Positions 20,394 to 30,718 of a stretch of 64,000 bases of DNA are shown piece by piece; the first letter of the stretch is position 1; every line of letters begins with the position of its first letter. Below the pieces are notes generated by a model, which made no database searches, had not been told where the DNA came from, and worked only from the letters and a program-made list of their open reading frames with translations. Position numbers and translations under genes: made by a program. The stretch is from the NCBI GenBank assembly GCA_027886185.1, contig WOAB01000056.1, positions 15,996,001-16,060,000 on the forward strand. Reading direction: 5' to 3'. The stretch is from Rheum nobile (lineage: Eukaryota > Streptophyta > Magnoliopsida > Caryophyllales > Polygonaceae).

Positions 20394-21396
20394 TGTAACA
20401 CCCCCAAATATTTCCATGAAAGTATTACCGCCAGTGACCTCAGATTTCACATCCGAAGCCACCCAAGGCTTAACCATTCATACAAAACATAAAACACACT
20501 GATAATATGAGATATCATAATTTTTATTTAAACCAAAGTCTCAGAATTACATCAGTAAATCCCAAATACAATAGAAATACAGAATATGTTTAATACAGCA
20601 GAAGTCTTTTAAATAAATAACATAAGGGTCTTGATCGAAGCGATCACCCGCCTAGGATCTTCAACCTGGATAAAACTCTTAAAAACTTCATATGCCTTCA
20701 TCGTCGGTTCTAGCCTTCACGGAACGGAAGTCTACCTGATGTGCCGTATGAGACGGATGACACCAGCCAACCATGCAAGGGAAAATAACCGGTTGGTTAG
20801 TCTAATGAAAGACTATGCAAGGGTAAAACAGAAAGGTTCTAAATAGACGTATTAGGTTAGACCCATCGCTTCTCGAATGAAAGCCGATGACGATAGTAAA
20901 CCTTAATACTTCTATGGAAAGATACGAAACAGAATGATCAAGAGAAGACTCCTAAAGATCGAGTCTTATCGGAAACGTATGAAGAGAAGACTCCAAAATA
21001 TTGAGTCTTAACGGAAAGTATGACAAGTATTCGGGAACGTTATAATTTCACACAAGCGTTTAAAAAGACTTGACCATTTGGGTCCACGACCAACCTCACC
21101 GCGTAATGCGAATTCAGATTTGGAAGGAGGACTTACTCTAATCAAAGTCCGGGCAGTTTCCACGTTGTACTCCTCGCCCGAGGGTATATTAATTATGTGC
21201 ATAATCGCACTTATCTTATTTAATTCCAAAACGCACAATTACGTTATAAGCTTTTAAGATATATCATCTCAACGCGAGAGATATCGAAGGGAATAAATCC
21301 CGAATATCGGCACCAGTTGTGTGCACCTACCCTGAGTAAGGGTATAGTCATGACCAGAGAGAGTACTAGGGAAAAATCCTCCTAGTACCAGTTATA
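20394..21396 (-). repeat. Truncated 3' LTR of T1
   Basis: Matches 26932-27938 closely (for example both hold the run from CCGCCAGTGACCTC to CTCCTAGTACCAGTTATAAA). It then breaks off into integrase sequence instead of continuing as LTR. Confidence 0.85.
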
Positions 21397-21777
21397 AAAT
21401 TACGTTAGGCTGTTCTCCCAGCTAGTCGGACGATCAAGTACGCAAGCTCTCATCATATCTTCCAATGTATGGATGGTCCTCTCAGACTGTCCATCCGTCT
21501 GAGGATGAAACGCAGTACTGAACCTCAACTCGGTTCCCATGTCCTTGTGGAGTTCCTTCCAGAATCTCGACATGAATCGACCATCACGATCCGATACAAT
21601 GGTATTTGGTGTACCATGCAAACGGACAATCTCGTGTAGGAACACTTCTGCTAGCTTCTGGGTTCCCCATGTTGACTTGATAGCCACGAAGTGAGCACTC
21701 TTCGTGAGCCTGTCAACGATTACCCATATCGCATCCTTTTGACTCTGAGTCTTTGGCAACCCTGTGACGAAATCCAT
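21397..21777 (-). CDS. T1 integrase core, C-terminus deleted
   Basis: 125 codons from ATG 21777 (MDFVTGLPK) with the D,D-35-E residues visible: Asp in VIVDRLTKSAHF, Asp in TIVSDRDGRFMSRFW, Glu in HPQTDGQSERTI. The frame ends at RPTSWENSL and runs into LTR sequence. The T2 copy has about 220 more residues after this point. Confidence 0.85.
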
Positions 21778-22446
21778 AGCGATATCATCTCATTTCCACT
21801 CTGTCACTAGAAGAGGTAGCAATTCACCACTTGGTCTACGGTGTTCTATCTTGACTTTCTAACAGGTCAAGCATTTCGCCACAAATTCCGTTACATCCCA
21901 CTTTATGTTGGGCCACTAGAATTTCTTCCCGAGGTCCTTGTACATCTTACTAGAGCCTGGGTGTACAGAATAAGCTGACGAATGGGCCTCCTTCATCACC
22001 AACTGGAGAAGACCATCAACGTCAGGCACACAAATCCGGTCCTGAAACTAGAGTGATCCATCCTCCTGAATCACGAATCCGAGAGCTTTCCCGTCCATCA
22101 CTTCGCTGCTGAGCTTTACCAAGACCACGTCGTCAACCTGCTTTTCCCTGATTTGATCAAGTAGCGTAGCCTGAATCAGGTATCCTCGACGATGATCGTA
22201 CAAGACTTCAATCTCGCACAACCCTTGGTTCAGCTTGGTCTGAGCAGTGAGTAGAGCCACTACAGTCTCGTACAGCATCTTCCGGCTCAATGCATCAGCT
22301 ACTAGATTATCCTTGCCCGGATGATACAGCAACTCGATGTCGTAGTCTTTGAGTAGCTCCAACCAGCGACGTTGTCTCATATTCAACTCCTTCTGAGTGA
22401 ACACGTACTTGAGACTCTTATGATCGGTGAAGACTTGGCACCTCAC
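21778..22446 (-). pseudogene. T1 RNase H end and integrase zinc-finger region, degenerate
   Basis: 22446-22048 is open and holds the end of RNase H (CQVFTDHKSLKYVFTQ, YHPGKDNLVADALSR) and the connection to integrase. Between 22048 and 21778 stops interrupt the HHCC zinc-binding region, which is readable only by comparison with T2. Confidence 0.8.
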
Positions 22447-22464
22447 ACCGTAGAGATAGTGCCT

Positions 22465-24237
22465 CTAAATCTTCAACGCAAATACTACAACTGCTAACTC
22501 CAGATCATGCGTCGGGTAGTTTGCCTCATAGGTTTTCAATTGCCGAGATGTGTACGCAATAACTTTTCCTTTTTGCATCAGTACACATCCTAACCCATGC
22601 TTTGAAGCATCACTATAGACCACATAACCATCAGTTCCTTCCGGTAGCGCTAACACTGGTGCGGAGGTCAGACACTTCTTCAAATTTTGAAAACTGGCCT
22701 CGCACTTGTCATCCCAGACAAACTTCTTGTGGACTTTGCGGAGCAAACCGGTCATAGGTAGAGCGATATTAGAAAATCCATCCATGAACCGTCTATAATA
22801 TCCAGTGAGTCCTAAGAAACTACGCACGTCCTTCACATTCCGAGGCCGCTTCCAGTCGGCTACCGCTTCAATCTTCTGGGGATCAACCATAACCCCATCC
22901 TCATTGATCACATGGCCTAAGAAAGCCACTTCTTTGATCCAGAAGTCACACTTAGACAACTTTGCGTACAGCTCATTCTGTCTAAGGACTGACAAGGTGA
23001 TCCGAAGATGTTCCTCGTGAGCCTCCTCACTCGGGGAATAGATCAAAATATCGTCGATGAAGACCACCACAAACTTATCTAGGTATTGGTGGAAACATCG
23101 ATGCATCAAATCCATGAAGACCGTCGGAGCATTGGTAAGGCCAAATGACATGACTGCGAACTCATAGTGGCCATACCTTGTCCGGAAAGCAGTCCTCGGA
23201 ATGTCTTTCTCACAAATCCTGAGCTGATGGTAACCAGATCTCAGATCGAACTTGGAAAAGACTTTTGCTCCTTGCAGTTGATCCAACAGATCATCAATCC
23301 TCGGCAACGGATACTTATTCTTGATCGTGACTTTATTCAACTCTCGATAGTCGATACAAAGTCGGAACGATCCATCCTTCTTTTTGACGAACAAAACCGG
23401 AGCGCCCCAAGGTGATGCACTCGGCCTTATATATCCTTTCTCAAGAAGGTCATCGAGTTGTTTCTTCAACTCTTGCATCTCAGTTGGAGCCATCCGGTAC
23501 GGTGCCTTGGAGATTGGTGCGGTACCAGGCTCGAGATCAATGGTAAACTCCACGTTACGATTCGGGGGTAAACCAGGAATCTCCGTCGGAAAGACATCCA
23601 GAAATTCGCGAATGACCGGAATATCAAGAACTGACGGCTCATCTTTCTTGGGTTTATCCAGATAGCACAGGTACCCGACACATCCTTGTCGAGGTAGCTT
23701 ACACGCAACCATCGCATTGATGAGCTTGCCGTTATCAGCGTCATTTCGACCCTTGAACTTGCATACAAACTGGGCCCCGGATGAAATTGTCACAGTCCTT
23801 GAACTGAAATCGATCACTGCTCTAAGACGCGTCAGCCAATCCATACCGAGAATAATGTCGTATGGAGCCATGGCTATACAGATCAAATCTGCTTCGAACT
23901 TTCTACCCTGAATGGTAATCGGAAATTCCGACAGACGCTTGGATCCTACTAAATGTTCACCATTGGGAAGATTGACTATGAAAGGCTCACAAGCCTCATT
24001 GCATACTAAACCTAGCTTACTTACGCAACTTTTCGAGATGAAAGAATGAGTAGCACCCGAATCAAAAAGTATACACACAGAAGTAGAATGGAGGTATAGA
24101 GTACCTTGAGCAGTAGGAGCATTTGGTCCATCAGCCTCACGCATCTCGTAGAGTCGCTGACCTTGACCTCCTGAAGCAGCTGGGGCTTTCCCCTTGTTCT
24201 GCGCAGTTGTCTGCGTCGAAGGACTAGGAGCCTCCAC
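22465..24237 (-). CDS. T1 protease, reverse transcriptase and RNase H start
   Basis: 590 codons. The retropepsin motif FDSGATHSFIS is at residues 58-68. The reverse transcriptase fingers and palm follow, with SPWGAPVLFVKKKDGSFRLC, FDLRSGYHQLRI and the catalytic FIDDILIYSPSEE near residue 400, then FLGLTGYYRRF and the RNase H start SDASKHGLGCVLMQ. A stop after VVFALKI separates it from the next open stretch. Protease and polymerase residues look intact. This is the longest intact pol frame in T1. Confidence 0.9.
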   Translation of the reverse strand: MEAPSPSTQTTAQNKGKAPAASGGQGQRLYEMREADGPNAPTAQGTLYLHSTSVCILFDSGATHSFISKSCVSKLGLVCNEACEPFIVNLPNGEHLVGSKRLSEFPITIQGRKFEADLICIAMAPYDIILGMDWLTRLRAVIDFSSRTVTISSGAQFVCKFKGRNDADNGKLINAMVACKLPRQGCVGYLCYLDKPKKDEPSVLDIPVIREFLDVFPTEIPGLPPNRNVEFTIDLEPGTAPISKAPYRMAPTEMQELKKQLDDLLEKGYIRPSASPWGAPVLFVKKKDGSFRLCIDYRELNKVTIKNKYPLPRIDDLLDQLQGAKVFSKFDLRSGYHQLRICEKDIPRTAFRTRYGHYEFAVMSFGLTNAPTVFMDLMHRCFHQYLDKFVVVFIDDILIYSPSEEAHEEHLRITLSVLRQNELYAKLSKCDFWIKEVAFLGHVINEDGVMVDPQKIEAVADWKRPRNVKDVRSFLGLTGYYRRFMDGFSNIALPMTGLLRKVHKKFVWDDKCEASFQNLKKCLTSAPVLALPEGTDGYVVYSDASKHGLGCVLMQKGKVIAYTSRQLKTYEANYPTHDLELAVVVFALKI

Positions 24238-24279
24238 TGGTCTGAATCGGGGTCGGTTGTTATGACTAATAGACCCTTG

Positions 24280-25434
24280 CTATGACTCAGCTCCTTTTTG
24301 TCTCCTCTGCGGACAAAATGTCTGCAAGTGTCCCTCCTTCCCGCAACCAAAACACATCTTCCTCCCCTTCGGACACTCATTGCTCTTGTGCCCGGGTGTA
24401 CCACAGTTGTAGCACTGGATCGAATTCTTGCCATGACCCGAACATTGCGTAGACCCTCCATGAGTCATCTCTGTTCTCGCCCGGCCAGATTTGGCAAAGT
24501 TTGACGGCGGCGCGGGTCGCTTGAACCCACTTGCCTGAGGCTGGCTCTGTGTCGGTCTCTGGCGATTGCGCTTCTTAGCCGACTCCTCCAGAGTCACCTC
24601 CAATTTATAGGCTGCATCCACGTACTGCTTCAGAGTAGAGCATCCATGACGTACCATCAGTGGCTTAATGTTCGGATTCATCCACTCATGGAAATGCCAG
24701 ATTTTCTGCTCATCACTAGACACTTCCGGCCCAGCATACTGCAACAGGTGATTGAACTTGGCCGCAAGCTCAGTCACTTTCAATCCATCCGTCCTCGGAT
24801 AGAGAAACTCCTTATGCTCCTCTTCCCTCATAGCTCGGGAAAAGAATCGATCAGTCATCTTTGCCTTAAACATTCCCCAGTTCAACCCAGGGTGATCAGC
24901 TAGACCGGTGCCTTCCCACCATTCACTAGCCACCTCCTTTAGTTGAAGGGAAGCAATGTGCACCTTCTCCGCTTCAGTGCACTCGACGTTTCTGAATAAT
25001 CGTTCCATGTGTGAGAACCAATACGCCACTTTGACTGGCTCTCCCTTCCCATCATACCTGTCAGGCCTCATAGAGCATATGGCCTTCAGCGCTCGACCAT
25101 AATTGCCTCTGTTTCTGACCGCATCCTCATGAGGTACATGGATAGCTGGCTCCTCGACTCTAGGAACCACTGGAGGAATTGGCACACCTTGTGCCTGAGG
25201 CGCAATCGGTCGCATAATATCGGTGATTGTTTGCATCACAATCCCCCGAATAGCCTCAATTGCCACAATATCGAAAATAACTGGAGCGTTGACCGTAACT
25301 CGGTCACTGCCCACAGGATTGTTGTGAGAAACAGACTCGTTCTCATCCACTGGGTTCGCGGTATTCCCTAGATTCAGTCTGGGGTCGTTGCTTGGCCCAG
25401 CACCAGAACGAATGGTGTTCCTTGTGTTCACCAT
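24280..25434 (-). CDS. T1 gag polyprotein part
   Basis: The start was chosen at ATG 25434 (MVNTRNT), the usual start of gag in this group. An in-frame ATG at 25521 adds 29 unlikely residues. The capsid region has MERLFRNVECTEAEKVH and ASEWWEG. The nucleocapsid has two CCHC knuckles, CYNCGTPGHKSNEC and CFGCGKEGHLQTFC. A TAG after KGAES (near 24280) separates it from protease. In T2 the same junction is open, so gag-pol is normally a single frame in this family. Confidence 0.9.
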   Translation of the reverse strand: MVNTRNTIRSGAGPSNDPRLNLGNTANPVDENESVSHNNPVGSDRVTVNAPVIFDIVAIEAIRGIVMQTITDIMRPIAPQAQGVPIPPVVPRVEEPAIHVPHEDAVRNRGNYGRALKAICSMRPDRYDGKGEPVKVAYWFSHMERLFRNVECTEAEKVHIASLQLKEVASEWWEGTGLADHPGLNWGMFKAKMTDRFFSRAMREEEHKEFLYPRTDGLKVTELAAKFNHLLQYAGPEVSSDEQKIWHFHEWMNPNIKPLMVRHGCSTLKQYVDAAYKLEVTLEESAKKRNRQRPTQSQPQASGFKRPAPPSNFAKSGRARTEMTHGGSTQCSGHGKNSIQCYNCGTPGHKSNECPKGRKMCFGCGKEGHLQTFCPQRRQKGAES

Positions 25435-25605
25435 CTGTTTACCGATCAAATTCCAAGTATTTCGCAACATTAATATCATATCAACATGCATAACGTATAA
25501 AATTGACTTGGAATAGATCAACTAGTAAACCTTCATACAATGCTATCCAAACGAAACAACCGAAATACTAGAAAAGAAAAACGCTAAAGTTAACACCGGC
25601 CCCCA

Positions 25606-26690
25606 TCATGGTGCCTCGAAAAGACTCCTATAATAGGAAGCCCTCATGCACTGCTTCTTCCCACGGGGTCTATCATCGGGGTCTGGTGTCGGACTCCTTG
25701 CCCTACTCGGCCCTGGAGCACACGGCTCATCTCTCGGGCTCGGTGCCCACGGCCTTTCCCTAGGCGCGGGAACACTCGATACAGTCCTATCGGATCCTGG
25801 TGAGTAGCAAAACTCCTCCAGAAACCATGGTTGGAAGTCTGTCATGTTCACCTCATATTGTGGGTCAAGTAGCAACCTAGCCTAGCGAATATACTCCTGG
25901 AGCTCGTGGACGTCCCCAAGCATTCGGGAGAGACTGAGCTCAGTCTCGTATGTCCTCTCCTCCATGTCGTATAGGGCGTTCGACCACTCCTTCAGTCGCT
26001 CCTCCAGTACTTGGGGCCTTGGCCTGGCCTGTTGGGTCGGGACCACCCTCGGTGTACCCATCGACTCCCACGGCATTGCCCTCCCACGAGCATGCTCAAC
26101 CGCCTCGTCCACCTGGCAACGCGCTTCAGAGGAAGCCATCTGACTCTGGCGAAGCACCTGTCGCGAGTTAGGACTCATCACTGGCCTCCTCGGAGTAGGA
26201 ATAAATTGTGAGCCCTCAGATGCATCCCGCGGCCCACTCCTCCTCCTGGCTGTACCTTCAGCACTAAGTGCCTCCCAAGTGGCAGGAGACAATGGCGAAT
26301 ACTCCCTCTCAAGTGGCGACGTCGGACTCGGGAAGATGAATTCCATCTTCGGATCCTCGCAATCCACCAGTAAGTGCTCTAAGCCATCGGACTCGTAGTC
26401 CTGCCCCTCGAGGTCCTCCTCCTCCGGATCCTCTTCCGGGTCTTCCTCCGGATCCTCTTCCGGACCTCCGGATCTTCCTCCGAGTCTTCCTCAGGATCCT
26501 CCTCAATTTCGAAGTCGTCGTCGTAGTACCCTCCAAGGTACTGCGCCGGCTCTTCTTCCTCCTCGGGTGGACTACTAGGCTCCCCGACCTCAAAGCACGG
26601 TGGGGGAACCGGGAACTCAAGCCTAACTGGAGATGGCGAGGCCACCTCGACTTTCTTTGGGTTCCTCAGATGAGAGATGAATGCGCCCAT
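25606..26690 (-). pseudogene. T1 extra ORF between primer site and gag, frameshifted
   Basis: Open stretches chain in the gag direction. They start at ATG 26690 (MGAFISHLRNPKKVEVAS) with an acidic tract (SPPEEEEEPAQYLGGYYDDD and Glu/Asp repeats), continue through a frameshift near 26400 into SPTSPLEREYSPLSPATWEA, then a helical segment (RLKEWSNALYDMEERTYETE) and a tail ending at 25606. The total is about 350 codons. I do not recognise the protein. Being on the gag strand and between the primer site and gag, it would be a leader-region ORF. Such ORFs are known in Ogre/Tat elements and are unusual in Tekay-like ones. Confidence 0.5.
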
Positions 26691-26916
26691 AATCTGCGGG
26701 GCGACGAGAAAAGAATTAGTTTTTCTAAATATAGAAGCGAACTTACTATATCAGACTAGAAAGAAGGCACGACTAGAACGGAAAAGATTTCAAAACAATA
26801 CATTTTTTGAATAATAATAAAAAAATTCTTAGTTCAAAATGAGTAAACGGTTTATAAAATCTTCGTTTTTAATAAAACGTTTTTAAAACCCAACCCGTTT
26901 TTTTAAAAAAAATCGA

Positions 26917-26927
26917 CTCTGATACCA
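26917..26927 (-). promoter_or_regulatory. T1 primer-binding site (initiator tRNA-Met type)
   Basis: TGGTATCAGAG on the minus strand, four bases inside the 5' LTR, complementary to the 3' end of plant initiator tRNA-Met. It fixes the orientation of T1. Confidence 0.85.
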
Positions 26928-26931
26928 AATC

Positions 26932-28053
26932 TATAACACCCCCAAATATTTCCTTGAAAGTATTACCGCCAGTGACCTCGGATTTCACATCCAAAGCCAC
27001 CCAAGGCTTAACCATTCATACAAAACATAAAACACACTGATAATACGAGATATCATAATTTTTATTTAAACCAAAGTCTCGGAATTACATCCTTAAATCC
27101 GAAATACAACAGAAATATAGAATATGTTTAATACAGTGAAAGTCTTTTAAATAAATAACATAAGGGTCTTGATCGAAGCGATCACCCGCCTAGGATATTC
27201 AACTTGGATAAAACTCTTAAAAACTTCATCTGCCTTCATCGTCGGTTCTAGCCTTCACGGAACGGAAGTCTACCTGATGTGCCGTATGAGACGAATGACA
27301 CCAGCCAACCATGCAAGGGAAAATAACCGGTTGGTTAGTCTAATGAAAGACTATGCAAGGGTAAAACAGAAAGGTTCTAAATAGACATATTAGGTTAGAC
27401 CCATCGCTTCTCGAATGAAAGCCGATGACGATAGTAAACCTTAATACTTCCATGGAAAGATACGAAACAAAATGATCAAGAGAAGACTCCTAAAGATCGA
27501 GTTTTATCGGAAACGTATGAAGAGAAGACTCCAAAATATTGAGTCTTAACGGAAAGTATGACAAGTATTCAGGAACGTTATAATTTCACACAAGCATTTA
27601 AAAAGACTTGACCATTTGGGTCCACGACCAACCTCACCGCGTAATGTGAATTCTGATTTGGAAGGAGGACTTACTCTAATCGAAGTCCGGGCGGTTTCCA
27701 CGTTGTACTCCTTGCCCGAGGGTATATTAATTATGTGTATAATCGCACTTATCTTATTTAATTCCAAAACGCACAATTACGTTATAAGCTTTTAAGATAT
27801 ATCATCTCATCGCGAGAGATATTGAAGGGAATAAATCCCGAATATCGGCACCAGCTGTGTGCACCTACCCTGAGTAAGGGTATAGTCATGACCAGAGAGA
27901 GTACTAGGGGAAAATCCTCCTAGTACCAGTTATAAAGAAACGACTAGACCTCGCAAGGTACATAGCGTTCCTACGAATACTCGTTCTAACTAAATAGTTA
28001 AAATCACACAATAGTCCACATCAATACCATTATGGCAATAATATATATATATA
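26932..28053 (-). repeat. 5' LTR of T1, first part, cut by MULE C
   Basis: Homologous to the left LTR up to 27938, then continues as LTR (TAGCGTTCCTACGAATACTC and on). It stops in an AT run at 28053, where MULE C starts. The rest of the LTR is at 49564-50025. Confidence 0.8.
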
Positions 28054-28089
28054 GGGTCTGTTTATATACACACATTTTATTGTCTAAAT

Positions 28090-28330
28090 GCACACTGTTT
28101 TATGCGTTTAGACTTAACGTACAGGTTGATGCGTTTAGGCTTAACGTACAAGGGACAAAAGTGGCACAAATAGTGGAAAATGTCCAGACCTGGTGCGTTT
28201 AGGGTTAACGTACGGTACTGTTCATGTACGTTATGGCATAACGTACAAGTTTAGCCTTTCAAACTCCAACGGCTATGAACAGGAAAAATCCGACCGTTGG
28301 GTGCGTTAAGACATAACGCACCAAAGGGTC
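28090..28330. promoter_or_regulatory. Palindromes in front of the MULE C transposase
   Basis: At least five hyphenated palindromes of the type TGCGTTTAGACTTAACGTAC: about 28103-28122, 28129-28150, 28193-28213, 28225-28247 (TGTACGTTATGGCATAACGT) and 28301-28321. The transposase start codon follows at 28415. Confidence 0.6.
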
Positions 28331-28599
28331 CGTTTTTTTAAGCCCCGATTTCAGCCTATATATACACACACTTTCATTTGCATTTCTCTTGCACACCAAA
28401 TCACAACATTCAACATGAACTATTCTAATCATGAAAGTGAGGAATGCAATTGGGTATAAGCACGAGAAGATGAAGAAGCAGACGAAGCGAACGACTCTTG
28501 GATGTCGGGTTCCGAAGATGAAGGAGACGATTGCGATTCGAGCGGCGATTTATTCACGGTTAGTGTTGACTTAATTTTCATTTGAGTAATGAATCATGT

Positions 28600-30029
28600 T
28601 GACGCGGCTAAATATGCACAAGCAAATGTCGTTGATTAGCCTTATCAAAGTAAATTATCCTAACCAACCTACTAAACAGAGTATAGCAGACAAGTAAGGG
28701 TCGATCCCACAGAGAAGGTATGATGTAGTATGCAAACGTGAATGACGAGTAACAAGTAACAAGTAATTGGGGGGTTTTGTAATCAAAAGAACACTAAGCA
28801 AACAAAGCAAGTAGATTGAGTTGAGAGAATATTATGAGGGAAAGTAGTTCCACTAGACCGAAATCCACAGTACAGAGATAGAGTTTGATCACTGAAATCT
28901 ATTTCTTCCAAGTTCGTTTATTTACCCTTATAGTCGTTCCCATCCTGATCGTAAGTACTATTGATTCTCACAGTTGTCAATAGACTTATTACTATGCCAA
29001 TGATAAAGCACAACTGATTCTCATAGTTGTCAGCGTACTTTATCACCAACACAGCAATAGCAATGCACACAAGGATATAGGATACATGCAAGTAGAAAGA
29101 CGTATAAGTACTCACTCCCCTACTTAACATGCAATTGATTCTCACACACAATTGTACGCAAGGAACCCCTATACGCACAATTGTGTTTGCCACTAGATAT
29201 GCACTCGGAACCCCTATATGCAATCCTAGCAATTGATAAAAAGCATTCAACCTAGTTGATCAGGCTAAGAAGAACAACAAGAAATCAATATCAATATAAC
29301 CAAGAGAATCAATCCGATATAAATAAGGATAAGAGCAAGGAATAGAAATCTCACAAACACATCAACTGTACTGCTTCAATCGTCCAGCAGAACAAAGGGA
29401 AGTTAGTTCTCCATCAAAGGGGATGAAAAACTCTAATTAGAAATTAACGATGAAAACAACAGACGCGATGTTATTGATGATGATTCTCTAACTGATTTGG
29501 AGGTTGTGGGAATTAGGTTAAATAGAGTTAACCTAAAGCCAAGATCACAAACTATATCAAACAAGGAAATAAAATAATAAAACAAAGGGAATCCGACTAA
29601 TGCATAAAAGGAAATAAAATAAAATAAAATAACTCTGGCCGCGAGGTCATTAAGCGCAACCACCGCGGGGCGGTGAAGATCCACCGCGGGGTGTCGAACT
29701 CTCCACCGCTGGGCGGTGGCTTCCTGTGGCGCGGGCTCCATTCTTCACTGAGAGTCATCGCCGGGTCACGGCGAGGATCGCCGCGGGGCGGTGAACTCCA
29801 GTCCTCCAGCTCTCTTCTTCTTTCCTTCTTCTACTGCTCTCCAATACTACCAAGTGTTGGTAGCCTTCTCCATAAATGCTCCAGCAGCTCCATCTAAGCT
29901 GCAAATCCTTGGATTTCTTCACTTCTCTCCATAACATCTGAATTGCAGACTTAGCACCAAAACTCATCCAAAACTCCTCCAAATTATGCTAATAGTTGCT
30001 AGTAAAGGTGTATGAAATAACACCTATCA
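28600..30029 (-). repeat. 3' LTR of the Athila-like element
   Basis: 1,430 bp, from TGACGCGGCTA to CACCTATCA as read on the plus strand. It contains the GC-rich CCGCGGGGCGGTG cluster at 29655-29795. Confidence 0.95.
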
Positions 30030-30043
30030 AATTCCCCCATACT
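30030..30043 (-). promoter_or_regulatory. Polypurine tract of the Athila-like element
   Basis: On the minus strand AAGTATGGGGGAATT directly precedes the 3' LTR. Near copies of this sequence lie at 30641-30655 and 32879-32893. Confidence 0.7.
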
Positions 30044-30718
30044 TAGACCTTTACTCGTCCCGAGTAAACTAAAGAAAAGCTCACCCTCTCAATCGACACC
30101 AAGGCCTCAGGAAGTACAAGAAAACGTGACACTAGCAACTACAACATATCAACAATAAGCTCTAGACAACCAAAACAAGTGATGCAAAGATAGTCTAATC
30201 CTAACTCCAATCTAGCTCCTTATCGCTCCATGAGTGGCCTACCCGACAGTCCTTCTTTGACTCCCTTCTTATGACGCCTCCACCAAGATATGGAGAGGAA
30301 TCCTAGAATCACTCTTATTCTTTTACGCTCATCTTGCCTAGGCGCCCTTTCGGGTTTTCACCTAGCCACTCATTTCATTTTGCTAGATATCTCACCAATA
30401 CTCACATCACTCCAGTCCACTTTTGCCCTGGTCTATACCAGTCGAACTACCTGCTTTTTACCTGGACTGCCCTTTCGGGTTTTCAGTCCATCCCAGGATT
30501 TTGATTGCCTTTTTATTTCTTTTTTGGCTTTTTCGATTTTTTTTTTAATCCGAAAACAGTAACAGAAACAACAATGCAGAAAACGAATGCAGAAATAAGC
30601 TATGTACACTAGCTAGCAAGAAAACAAGTCTATATCCTTCCCCCATACTTAAACAGAACATTGTCCTCAATGTAGAAAAGAGAACATCAAATGATAGGGG
30701 AAAGAAGAAATAAACTCA
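30044..30718. other. Non-coding 3' region of the Athila-like element
   Basis: Between the 411-codon ORF and the polypurine tract. It contains two short similar segments with GCCCTTTCGGGTTTTCA (about 30344 and 30469) and a T-rich run. The plus-strand ORF at 30290-30562 is not supported. Confidence 0.4.

Larger units (their letters stand above)
20394..28053 (-). mobile_element. Ty3/gypsy retrotransposon T1 (Tekay/Del-like chromovirus), left part
   Basis: Minus-strand element: truncated 3' LTR (20394-21396), integrase, RNase H, reverse transcriptase, protease, gag, an extra pre-gag ORF, a tRNA-Met-type primer site (26917-26927) and the first part of the 5' LTR (26932-28053). The LTR continues at about 49564-50025 beyond MULE C. 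LTR ends are TGTAACACC and GGGGTGTTACA type. A deletion fused the 3' LTR directly to the integrase core, removing the integrase C-terminus, any chromodomain and the polypurine tract. It could not move on its own. Confidence 0.85.

Noticed and set aside
29673..29897. ORF over the GC-rich LTR repeat (also at 39122)
   Set aside because: It is the translation of the LTR tandem motif, differing in step with repeat changes.
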